Assembly: GCF_017873395.1 (NCBI RefSeq)
Contig: NZ_JAGGKC010000005.1
Span: forward strand, 1 to 64,000
Length of the DNA: 64,000 nucleotides
Reading direction: 5' to 3'
From: Youngiibacter multivorans
Lineage (GTDB): Bacteria; Bacillota; Clostridia; Clostridiales; Clostridiaceae
The notes beneath the pieces were generated by a model, which saw nothing but the letters and a program-made list of their open reading frames with translations, was not told the DNA's origin and searched no databases. Made by a program: the position numbers and the translations under genes. Position 1 is the first letter of the stretch. Every line of letters starts with the position of its first letter. Of the stretch, positions 51,396-58,285 are shown one piece after another.

Positions 51396-51424
51396 TACCA
51401 AACGGCAGGACATGTGTCCTGCCG
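51396..51424 (-). terminator. Terminator after repeat protein 1
   Basis: CGGCAGGACA-TG-TGTCCTGCCG is a perfect 10-bp stem. On the minus strand it is followed by a weak T-run (TTTGG), and it lies just after the stop codon. Confidence 0.6.
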
Positions 51425-51442
51425 CCTAGAGGTTGTTCAGTT

Positions 51443-52249
51443 CTACCTGCCGCCATTTACGCTGTTCTGCTGCTGCTCCTGCGACTGTGACTGAACCTGT
51501 ACCTGTGTCTGGTCCTGAACCTGTTCCTGCTCCTGATTCTGGACCTCTGTCTGGATTTGTGCCTGAGACATCGTCATTTCCTGTTGCTGAGTCTGATTCT
51601 GCTGCGTCTCTACCTGCGCCTGCTCCTTATTCATCTCTTGCACCTGCGCCTGATTCTGTGTCATTTCCTGTGCCTGGTTCTGTATCTGCTCTTGTGACCC
51701 TGACATCGTTTGTGTCTGCTCCTGATTCTGCTCCTGCACCTGAGTCTGCTTTGTTTCTTCAGTCTGTTCCTGTGACCTTGTCATAACCTGCTCCTGGTCC
51801 GAAGAACTAACCGGGGTGCAATCCTGAAGTCTATCCCTATCCCGTATCTGGTCCTGTTCTGGATCTGCCAAACAATCCTGGAGCCTTTCCCTTATCTGAT
51901 CCTGGTCCTTATCACAGTCAGGCTCACAGTCCTTCAATCTATCTCGGTCTCTTGTCTGATCCTGATCCTGGTCTGAGTCTAACAGACAATCCTGAAGTTT
52001 GTCTCTGTCTCTTATCTGGTCCTTTTCCGGATCTTGCAGCCTGTCTCTGGTTGACATTAAATCGAATGCTTCCAGTGGTCCATTTTCAGATCCGATCTTC
52101 TCCATCAGCATTACTTTTGATTCTGTCCTGGCTTCTTCACCACACATGTTCTTTGCTGATGTCCTGTTCATCGTTGCAGCACCTACTGAAATAGAAGCAG
52201 CTATGAATGCCGTTGCCGTGAATACTGATACTAAAATCCTTTTCTTCAT
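51443..52249 (-). CDS. Secreted Gln/Asp/Arg repeat protein (repeat protein 1)
   Basis: The 268-aa product has a signal peptide (residues 1-24, then GAATMNR). A repeat block (about residues 65-150) holds five copies of roughly IRDRDRLQDC-xxDxDQDQ, four of them ending in Cys. A Gln-rich tail follows (QTQVQEQNQEQTQ pattern, about 160-262), and the protein ends NGGR. It is highly charged or polar and likely disordered or helical. No family is recognised. ATG 52249 lies after GGGAGAAG. Its promoter element matches that of the gene at 55441, and both flank the two-component system. The shared ATMN(R/K) and NGGR(R) motifs suggest common processing or descent. Confidence 0.8.
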   Translation of the reverse strand: MKKRILVSVFTATAFIAASISVGAATMNRTSAKNMCGEEARTESKVMLMEKIGSENGPLEAFDLMSTRDRLQDPEKDQIRDRDKLQDCLLDSDQDQDQTRDRDRLKDCEPDCDKDQDQIRERLQDCLADPEQDQIRDRDRLQDCTPVSSSDQEQVMTRSQEQTEETKQTQVQEQNQEQTQTMSGSQEQIQNQAQEMTQNQAQVQEMNKEQAQVETQQNQTQQQEMTMSQAQIQTEVQNQEQEQVQDQTQVQVQSQSQEQQQNSVNGGR

Positions 52250-52280
52250 CCTGATCACTTCTCCCTTTCTCTGCACCTTC

Positions 52281-52316
52281 ATGATATTGGGAAGTTGTGA
52301 TAGGAATGTGTTAGGA
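52281..52316 (-). promoter_or_regulatory. Promoter/operator element 1 (paired with 55474-55509)
   Basis: This 36-bp element matches the one upstream of repeat protein 2 at 29 of 36 positions and at the same distance from the start codon (32 versus 33 nt). On the minus strand it contains CACATTCCTAT-CACAACTTCC, an 11-bp-spaced direct repeat, ending in a TATCAT -10-like box. This is the pattern expected of an OmpR-family activator site overlapping the -35 region. Confidence 0.65.
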
Positions 52317-52335
52317 AACGCAATGAATTGTTAAT

Positions 52336-54096
52336 TCATAGATTTGCTTTTATCAGTTCAAACCAGAAGGTAGTTCCTTCACCAGGAACGCTATCCGCTC
52401 CGTAAAGTGCTTTGTGAGCTTCCAGTATGTTCTTTACTATTGAGAGCCCAAGGCCCGAACCATAAATCTTCCTCTTCTTTATACCTTTGGTCCTGTAATA
52501 CCTATCCCAGATCATAGGTAGTTCCTCTTCTGGTATTCCTACTCCCTGGTCCCTAACCTCTACACGGATCTTGTCTCCTGTGTCGGTTACCAGAACCTTT
52601 ACCTCTCCACCATCCGGAGAATAATTTATTGCATTTCGCATTAGGTTCTCAATTGCCTGTTCCAGCCTTGTCCTGTCGCCCTTAACCCTTATCTGCTCCG
52701 CCGATTCATATCCTACAGATATTTTGCTGTCCTTTACAAGCACCTGGTATTTGGTTGTCAGGTCCTGAATCAGGTCACTCATATCAAATTCCGTTACTTC
52801 CAGCTCAATACCATAGGTCGTCATCCTTGAATAATCAAGTATGTCGCTTACCATGATCCCAAGCCTGCTTGCTTCATTCGAAATAACATTAAGCTGAGCA
52901 TTTCGCTTTTCCTTGTTTTCACCTGTGACATCCCTGATTGTTTCAGCATATCCCCGAATTACAGAAATTGGTGTCCTCAGTTCATGGGAAACATTCTCCA
53001 CAAACTCCCTTTTCATGCTGTCAGCCTTCTGAAGCTGCTCTGCCATGTTGTTGAAGCTTCCACCCAAGGAACCCACTTCATCCTTGCTCCTGACTTCCGC
53101 CCTTGCCTCCAGGTCACCTTCTCCAATAGCCTCTGCAGCTGTGCTTAGCCTCCTGATCGGTCTTGAAATCGTCGATGCGATCGCATATGATGCAAGGCCG
53201 GCAATGATGAGAATTATTGGAATAGATATTAGCAACGCCATTGAAACAAGTCCGATAATATCATCAATCTGCGCCATTGGTATGGCAGCCAGAGCGACAT
53301 ATGGGTCACCCTGCTTCGAATTGAATGGTATGGAGAGTACTAGAAGCCTGAACCCATACTTCGGATGCAAGACCTCTTCAGCATCCTCATTGCCTTCTAA
53401 AGCATCTTCGATGATGTTCTCCCTTATTTCTCCTTCAGGCATGAATTGTGAGTCCTTGCTGCTCTCACCACCCTGAGGATCTTCTGACCCTCCTGGTTCC
53501 CCCGTTCCAGGTCCGTCACCTGTTCCCTGCCCGTCACCAGATCCCTGTCCGTCACCTGTGCCCGTTCCCTGCCCGTCACCTGTTCCCTGCCCGTCACCAG
53601 TTCCCTGACCGTCACCAGTTCCTTGTCCGCCACCAGTTCCCTGCCCTTCTACTGTAACCTGTACATCACCTCCGGAGCTGCTTCCTCCTGTCCCGGTTCC
53701 AGCTGTGGTGTCTGAGCCCTTGTCTACTGTTGAAATCCCTCCCGGATCTCCCTTCATAGCAATCAGAACCACATGAAAGGTTTCTTGAGCCTCTACGTCT
53801 TCAAACTGCGTTCCCGGATTTTCACCAGTCACATATATTGTCTTCCCATCTTTGTTTACCACTTCAACACTTATATTTCGTCTGTATGCAAGCGCATCGA
53901 GTTCAAAGTAAGTGTCATCAGGATTTAAAGCATCAAATCCATCAAGAACCTTGAATACATCTGCTGATACTGTTGAAACCAGTTTTCTAATGTACATATC
54001 CTCGAGGAAATATTGCTGGAATCCCCATATCATTATGCAGAGCAGTATTACTACGAACATTGTTCCAATCCATATCTTATGCGAAATTCTCTTCAT
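52336..54096 (-). CDS. Sensor histidine kinase with Gly/Gln/Asp repeat loop
   Basis: This 586-aa membrane kinase has helix 1 near residues 8-28, an extracytoplasmic region of about 245 aa and helix 2 near 278-303. HAMP and HisKA (NVSHELRTPISVIRGY, His near 370) follow, then HATPase motifs (NLMRNAINYSPDGG, VRDQGVGIPEEEL, GSGLGLSIVKNI). The extracytoplasmic loop contains a tract at residues 132-213 with about eight copies of GQGTGDG-like repeats. Its start overlaps the regulator stop by 4 nt. The polar repeat loop may bind or mimic the Gln-rich secreted proteins made on either side; this is inference. Confidence 0.93.
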   Translation of the reverse strand: MKRISHKIWIGTMFVVILLCIMIWGFQQYFLEDMYIRKLVSTVSADVFKVLDGFDALNPDDTYFELDALAYRRNISVEVVNKDGKTIYVTGENPGTQFEDVEAQETFHVVLIAMKGDPGGISTVDKGSDTTAGTGTGGSSSGGDVQVTVEGQGTGGGQGTGDGQGTGDGQGTGDGQGTGTGDGQGSGDGQGTGDGPGTGEPGGSEDPQGGESSKDSQFMPEGEIRENIIEDALEGNEDAEEVLHPKYGFRLLVLSIPFNSKQGDPYVALAAIPMAQIDDIIGLVSMALLISIPIILIIAGLASYAIASTISRPIRRLSTAAEAIGEGDLEARAEVRSKDEVGSLGGSFNNMAEQLQKADSMKREFVENVSHELRTPISVIRGYAETIRDVTGENKEKRNAQLNVISNEASRLGIMVSDILDYSRMTTYGIELEVTEFDMSDLIQDLTTKYQVLVKDSKISVGYESAEQIRVKGDRTRLEQAIENLMRNAINYSPDGGEVKVLVTDTGDKIRVEVRDQGVGIPEEELPMIWDRYYRTKGIKKRKIYGSGLGLSIVKNILEAHKALYGADSVPGEGTTFWFELIKANL

Positions 54097-54785
54097 CGCC
54101 TGTCACCCGCCTCGAGCTTGTAGCCGGTGCCCCACACAGTAACTAAGATGTCCCTATAGGGTCCTATGCTCTCCCTTAGCATTTTGACATGCGTATCCAC
54201 AGTCCTGGTGTCACCATAGTAATCAAACCCCCATACTGCCTCCAGGATGTTCTCTCTGCTCAGGACTATTCCCTCGTTCCTAATCAGGTACTCCAGCAGG
54301 TCATATTCCCTTCTGGTAAGCCTGGCTTTCTCTCCATCAACCGTAACATTCCTTGATGCGAAATCAACGGAAAGCCCATTGAATTCGAACCCGGTCAACT
54401 CAGGCTTCTTACCTGCAGACTCATTCCTTCTTAAAGCGACTCTGACCCTTGCCAGAAGCTCCTTTGGACTGAAAGGCTTGACTACGTAATCATCCACCCC
54501 CAGGTCAAAGCCCTTGAGTCTGTCATATTCTTCACCTCTTGCAGAAAGGATTATGACAGGGACCATCGAAGTCTCCCTGATTTTTCTCAAGACTCTCCAT
54601 CCATCAATTTTGGGAAGCATGATGTCCAGAACTACAGCATCAAAACTGTGATCAGAAAAAAATCTCAGTGCTTCCTCACCATCGCAAGCACCAATAACCT
54701 CCAGGCCTGCAGCCCCGAGGTATTCCTTAACAATATCCGATATGTCCGCATCGTCCTCAACTATGAGTATTTTGGCAGGTTCCAT
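54093..54785 (-). CDS. OmpR-family response regulator of the repeat-protein locus
   Basis: This 230-aa regulator has receiver motifs ILIVEDDADI, VVLDIMLPKIDG (phospho-Asp), IILSARG and DDYVVKPFSPKE. A winged-helix domain follows (LTRREYDLLEYLIRN, VDTHVKMLRESI). The ATG has a GGGGGTGGGGT purine-rich stretch upstream. It is the first gene of the regulator-kinase pair. The likely targets are the two repeat-protein promoters nearby. Confidence 0.93.
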   Translation of the reverse strand: MEPAKILIVEDDADISDIVKEYLGAAGLEVIGACDGEEALRFFSDHSFDAVVLDIMLPKIDGWRVLRKIRETSMVPVIILSARGEEYDRLKGFDLGVDDYVVKPFSPKELLARVRVALRRNESAGKKPELTGFEFNGLSVDFASRNVTVDGEKARLTRREYDLLEYLIRNEGIVLSRENILEAVWGFDYYGDTRTVDTHVKMLRESIGPYRDILVTVWGTGYKLEAGDRR

Positions 54786-54826
54786 TACCCCACCCCCATT
54801 CAGACTATTCAGATAATTCTACTTAT

Positions 54827-54854
54827 ACTATACCACTCTATAAAAATAATTGAA
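54827..54854 (-). promoter_or_regulatory. Probable promoter of regulator-kinase pair
   Basis: On the minus strand TTCAAT, a 16-bp spacer ending TGG and TATAGT (extended -10). It lacks the CACATT repeats seen upstream of the two repeat-protein genes, so it is likely constitutive. Confidence 0.4.
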
Positions 54855-54872
54855 GAATTAACCTGAACATGG

Positions 54873-54901
54873 AAATTCAGCGGCAGGATTTCCTGCCGCT
54901 G
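54873..54901 (-). terminator. Terminator after repeat protein 2
   Basis: CAGCGGCAGGA-TT-TCCTGCCGCTG is an 11-bp perfect stem followed on the minus strand by AATTTCC. The T-run is poor. Confidence 0.6.
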
Positions 54902-54916
54902 ATGAATCTTAGCTTA

Positions 54917-55441
54917 TTATCTCCTGCCACCGTTCATAGCGCCGCTTTCAGTGCCATTACCGCTCTGAGTCTGAGTTTGAGTTCCCTCGCCAGTCTGGTT
55001 CTGTGCCATTACTCCTTCTTCAGGGCATTCGCCGTTCTGGAGCTGCGCCTGAGTCTGGACACCTTCCATGGCTTTTTCCTGTGTCTGAGCTTGTGTACCT
55101 TCCATCAACTTTGCCTGTGTCTGCGTCTGTGTTCCTTCCATTACCTTAGCCTGTGTTTGAGTCTGTGTCTGTGTCTGAGTTTTAGTCTGGACTCCAGTAT
55201 TGACCGTCTCCTGTGTCTGTGTTCTGGTCTGAACTCCTTCAGTCACTTTTGCCTGAGTCTTGACTTCCTCATTCACTTTTTCCTGAACCTCTGACTTCAT
55301 TTGCACAGCTGTACTTTCCTGAACCTGTGCCCTTGAAGCTTCTGATATTCTTGCCTTGTTCATTGTAGCTGCCGCTGCAGTTACCGAAGTAGCTACTACT
55401 GCTGTTGCTGCCAGCATTGAAATTGTCTTGATAATCATCAT
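54917..55441 (-). CDS. Secreted Thr/Gln repeat protein (repeat protein 2)
   Basis: The 174-aa product has a signal peptide (residues 1-24, then AAATMNK). Its repeat region is built from TQTQ-AKVMEG and QTQEKAMEG-like units (about residues 60-130), with one Cys in NGECPEEG, and it ends NGGRR. Like repeat protein 1 it is polar and probably extended or helical. No family is recognised. The ATG at 55441 is preceded by AAGGGGAT. Its upstream element matches that of repeat protein 1. Confidence 0.78.
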   Translation of the reverse strand: MMIIKTISMLAATAVVATSVTAAAATMNKARISEASRAQVQESTAVQMKSEVQEKVNEEVKTQAKVTEGVQTRTQTQETVNTGVQTKTQTQTQTQTQAKVMEGTQTQTQAKLMEGTQAQTQEKAMEGVQTQAQLQNGECPEEGVMAQNQTGEGTQTQTQSGNGTESGAMNGGRR

Positions 55442-55473
55442 CTTTATCTATCCCCTTTATCCTTTATGACTTT

Positions 55474-55509
55474 ATGATAACGGGGAAATGTGATAAGAAT
55501 GTGTGAGGA
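55474..55509 (-). promoter_or_regulatory. Promoter/operator element 2 (paired with 52281-52316)
   Basis: On the minus strand CACATTCTTAT-CACATTTCCCC forms two CACATT half-sites 11 bp apart, followed by a TATCAT -10-like box about 30 nt before the start codon. It matches element 1 at 29 of 36 positions. The rest of the 55510-55720 stretch is AT-rich with no gene I can support. Confidence 0.65.
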
Positions 55510-55721
55510 TCCAGAAAAGATTGTGAAATTCCAAAATTGTTGTGGAAATCTATAACTCCCTTCAGGTTAATTTTAGTACCTGCATCCCAACCATCACTTA
55601 AACTTTAAAGGAAACCCAGCTGTTAGGAGTGACATTTCTCGCCTATCTGGTTTTTCAAGTATCCTTCAATTATCTAACAGCTTGTAGTATTAGGTAACCT
55701 GCCACTACTAAAAAACAGCAA

Positions 55722-55747
55722 AGCAAAAGGACCCCGGCAGGGGTCCT
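55722..55747 (-). terminator. Terminator after tRNA-Leu
   Basis: AGGACCCC-TGCC-GGGGTCCT is followed on the minus strand by TTTGCTTT, about 70 nt past the tRNA 3' end. Confidence 0.75.
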
Positions 55748-55818
55748 TGCAGGAATCATCGTTTTCGGTTTTTATCCGGGGTGGTTTATCCGGACCTGTT
55801 TCGGCAATTCCAACGTTA

Positions 55819-55904
55819 TGGTGCAGATGATGGGACTTGAACCCATACGAGCTGTGCTCGCTACCCCCTTAAGATAGTGCGTCTGCCGATTTCGCCACAT
55901 CTGC
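55819..55904 (-). tRNA. tRNA-Leu (anticodon AAG)
   Basis: An 86-nt cloverleaf with acceptor GCAGATG / CATCTGC, discriminator A, encoded CCA, a long variable arm (CGAGC-ACA-GCTCG) as in class II tRNAs, T-arm ATGGG-TTCAAGT-CCCAT, and anticodon stem CTATC / GGTAG around the loop TTAAGGG. Positions 34-36 therefore read AAG, a leucine anticodon for CUN codons. An unmodified A34 is rare; wobble inosine made by TadA would be expected. Confidence 0.92.
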
Positions 55905-56128
55905 GTGTTCCAACCACATTTATTATTCTATTAGTTGAACGGACTTTCGTCAAGGATTTTTCCAAAATATTTTTGAGCGCATCATTCATTAATTCTGACT
56001 CCCATTGAGACTCATAAGAATACCGGTAAAAAAAATTCCAGAAATTCCCTTGGGTAATCTATTGTTAACATTATATTCACTCCACGCTCAAATTGGGACA
56101 TTATCCTTTAATCATAGGAGTGATGCAC

Positions 56129-56761
56129 ATGAAGATCGGGATAATCGGAGCAGGGACCGTAGGTGCTATCCTTGCAAAATCAATGGCTTTGGCCGGTCAT
56201 GAGGTATTCATCGCAAACTCAAGGGATCCTGAAACCCTTACTGAAGTATTCAGAGACTTTGAAAATATCCATCCTGTCTGGAAAGATGAGCTTACGGCCA
56301 AGTCAGAAGTTTTGGCCCTTGCAGTAAGATGGAAGGATACGAGAAAGGTCCTCGAAGATCTTGGTGACCTTAATGGCAGGATACTTATCGATGTTACAAA
56401 CAATGTTGATGAGAACTTTGACCTCATAGACCTTGGCGGGAGGCCATCAAGTGAGGTCATACAGGAGCTTGCACCATCTGCACGTGTAGTTAAAGCCTTC
56501 AACACCTTCAAGATAAGCAAATATCTGGATGATAGAGGAACGGGAATAATCTCATTCATTGCAGGAAATGATGAAGGAGCTCTAAATACTGTCAGTGAAC
56601 TTATCTCATCGATAGGCTTTGTGCCCTACATCACAGGAACCCTGTCCTTCGGAGGCAGGCTCATGAATGTAAAGGGAAGGCTTGCTGGTAAAACCAGGTC
56701 GAAGGAGGAAGCCGACAGCATAATCAAGGAAGAATCAGAGAAAGAAATTATAAAAAAATGA
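56129..56761 (+). CDS. NADPH-dependent F420 reductase-like (NADP-oxidoreductase) protein
   Basis: This 210-aa protein has an N-terminal Rossmann fold (MKIGIIGAGTVGAILAKSMALAGHEV) with ANSRDP after strand 2, typical of NADP-binding members of the F420-dependent NADP reductase / NAD(P)-binding YdhF-like group. The C-terminal part includes VVKAFNTFKISKY and TGTLSFGGRLMNVKG. The actual substrate is unknown, and clostridia generally lack F420, so a different reductase role is likely. ATG 56129 follows AGGAGTG; an ATG two codons earlier is too close to that site. Confidence 0.82.
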   Translation: MKIGIIGAGTVGAILAKSMALAGHEVFIANSRDPETLTEVFRDFENIHPVWKDELTAKSEVLALAVRWKDTRKVLEDLGDLNGRILIDVTNNVDENFDLIDLGGRPSSEVIQELAPSARVVKAFNTFKISKYLDDRGTGIISFIAGNDEGALNTVSELISSIGFVPYITGTLSFGGRLMNVKGRLAGKTRSKEEADSIIKEESEKEIIKK

Positions 56762-56783
56762 AGGAGCCAATTTCTGGCTCCTT
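56751..56783. terminator. Bidirectional terminator
   Basis: AAGGAGCCA-ATTTC-TGGCTCCTT lies between convergent genes. Seven T follow on the minus strand, so it mainly serves the glucosidase gene. Confidence 0.8.
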
Positions 56784-56807
56784 CTGCATTTCCAAAATCT
56801 CTAGTTC

Positions 56808-58256
56808 TTAACCTAGATCGGCTCCGTTAGATTCAATTACCTTCTTGAACCAGTGAAAGCTGTCCTTCCTGTATCTGCCTAAAGTTCCCTTGCCTTCATT
56901 ATCCTTGTCTACATAGATGAATCCGTAGCGCTTGTGCATCTCGCCTGTGGAGGCGCTTACAAGGTCTATGCAGCCCCAGGGGGTGTAGCCTATGAGTTCG
57001 ACTCCATCCTGCAGTGCCTCTCCCATCTGCTCTATGTGCTTTTTGAGGTAGTCGATCCTGTAGCTGTCATGCACCTTCTTGTCCTCGGTGATGACATCAA
57101 CAGCTCCAAGACCATTCTCAACGATCATGAGAGGTATCCTGTACCTATTGTATATGTTGTTAAGAGTCCACCTGAGACCCTTGGGGTCAATTGCCCAACC
57201 CCAGTCGCTTACCTCAAGGTATGGGTTCTTTATACCACCCATGATGTTACCGGAGGTCTGCGTCAGGTCTGGCTGAACACTGACGTTGTTCGACATATAG
57301 TAGCTGAAGGTGTAGTAATCTACAGTCCCTTCCTTCAGGACATTCTCATCTCCAGGTTCCATCTTTACCTCGATGCCGTTATCCCTGTAGAACCTCTTTG
57401 CAAATCCCGGGTACTCACCTCTCACCTGAACATCGGAGCAAAGGAAGTTTGCCAGATTGTCTCTCTGCTGTGCCAGTATGATATCATCAGGATTGCAGGT
57501 ATGAGGATACAGTGTCAGGTATGCAATCATGCATCCGATCCTGAACTCAGGGTTGATCTCATGGCCAAGCTTTACAGCCTTGGCGCTTGCCACGAACTGA
57601 TGATGAAGCCCCTGGAACCTGACCTGCGGAATATCAGCTGCATTATTTCCGAAGGTTCCGCTCTTGTCCAGGAGTATGCCACCGCCAAGGAAAGCTCCCA
57701 TTGGCATTGTCAGAATGTTTATCTCATTGAAGGTCAGCCATAGCTTAACCTTGTCCTTGTATCTTCTGAATATGGTATCGCAGTATCTGACATAGTGGTC
57801 GATGCATTCCCTTCCTGCCCAGCCGTTGTATTTCTCAGTAAGGCCAAGCGGCATCTCGTAGTGGGATATGGTAACAAGAGGCTCAATATTATGTTTCTTA
57901 AGCTCATCGAATACATCATCGTAGAACTTCAGTCCCTCTTCATTCGGTTCAGTGTCGTATCCGTTCGGGTATATCCTTGACCATGCGATTGAAAGCCTGA
58001 ATACCTTGAATCCCATTTCTGCGAAAAGTGCTATATCTCCCTTGTACCTGTGGTAGAAGTCTATGGCTTCGTGGCTGGGATAGTGCGTCCCCTCCTCCAG
58101 CTTCATGGTTATCCTTCTCGGTATCGTGTGAGTTCCGCCTGTCATGACATCAGCTGTCGAAAGTCCTTTTCCGCCCTCATTGTAGCCACCCTCGTACTGG
58201 TTTGCAGCAACTGCTCCACCCCACAGGAATCCTTCAGGAAACTTGAAATTTGTCAT
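56808..58256 (-). CDS. 6-phospho-beta-glucosidase (GH1)
   Basis: This 482-aa cytoplasmic glycosidase hydrolyses phosphorylated beta-glucosides delivered by PTS transporters. Catalytic acid Glu is in LWLTFNEINIL and nucleophile Glu in IVENGLGAVD. The C-terminal STGEMHKRYGFIYVD supplies the Ser-Lys-Tyr set that binds the 6-phosphate, which distinguishes it from unphosphorylated beta-glucosidases. GGAGG precedes the ATG. No PTS or antiterminator gene is adjacent in the window. Confidence 0.95.
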   Translation of the reverse strand: MTNFKFPEGFLWGGAVAANQYEGGYNEGGKGLSTADVMTGGTHTIPRRITMKLEEGTHYPSHEAIDFYHRYKGDIALFAEMGFKVFRLSIAWSRIYPNGYDTEPNEEGLKFYDDVFDELKKHNIEPLVTISHYEMPLGLTEKYNGWAGRECIDHYVRYCDTIFRRYKDKVKLWLTFNEINILTMPMGAFLGGGILLDKSGTFGNNAADIPQVRFQGLHHQFVASAKAVKLGHEINPEFRIGCMIAYLTLYPHTCNPDDIILAQQRDNLANFLCSDVQVRGEYPGFAKRFYRDNGIEVKMEPGDENVLKEGTVDYYTFSYYMSNNVSVQPDLTQTSGNIMGGIKNPYLEVSDWGWAIDPKGLRWTLNNIYNRYRIPLMIVENGLGAVDVITEDKKVHDSYRIDYLKKHIEQMGEALQDGVELIGYTPWGCIDLVSASTGEMHKRYGFIYVDKDNEGKGTLGRYRKDSFHWFKKVIESNGADLG

Positions 58257-58285
58257 CGATATTCCTCCTTATTCTCATTTGTATT

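Noticed and set aside
51433..51786. Plus-strand open frame rich in Pro/Val/Ala
   Set aside because: It is the antisense of the Gln-rich repeat gene, whose low-complexity sequence opens the opposite frame; no ribosome site or promoter supports it.
53490..53660. Regularly spaced DNA repeats that look like a short CRISPR or minisatellite
   Set aside because: The repeats are in frame and code for the Gly/Gln/Asp tract of the kinase, and there are no unique spacers or cas genes.
56808..58256. A beta-glucoside PTS operon
   Set aside because: Only the glycosidase is present; neighbours are a reductase-like gene and an amidase on separate transcripts.
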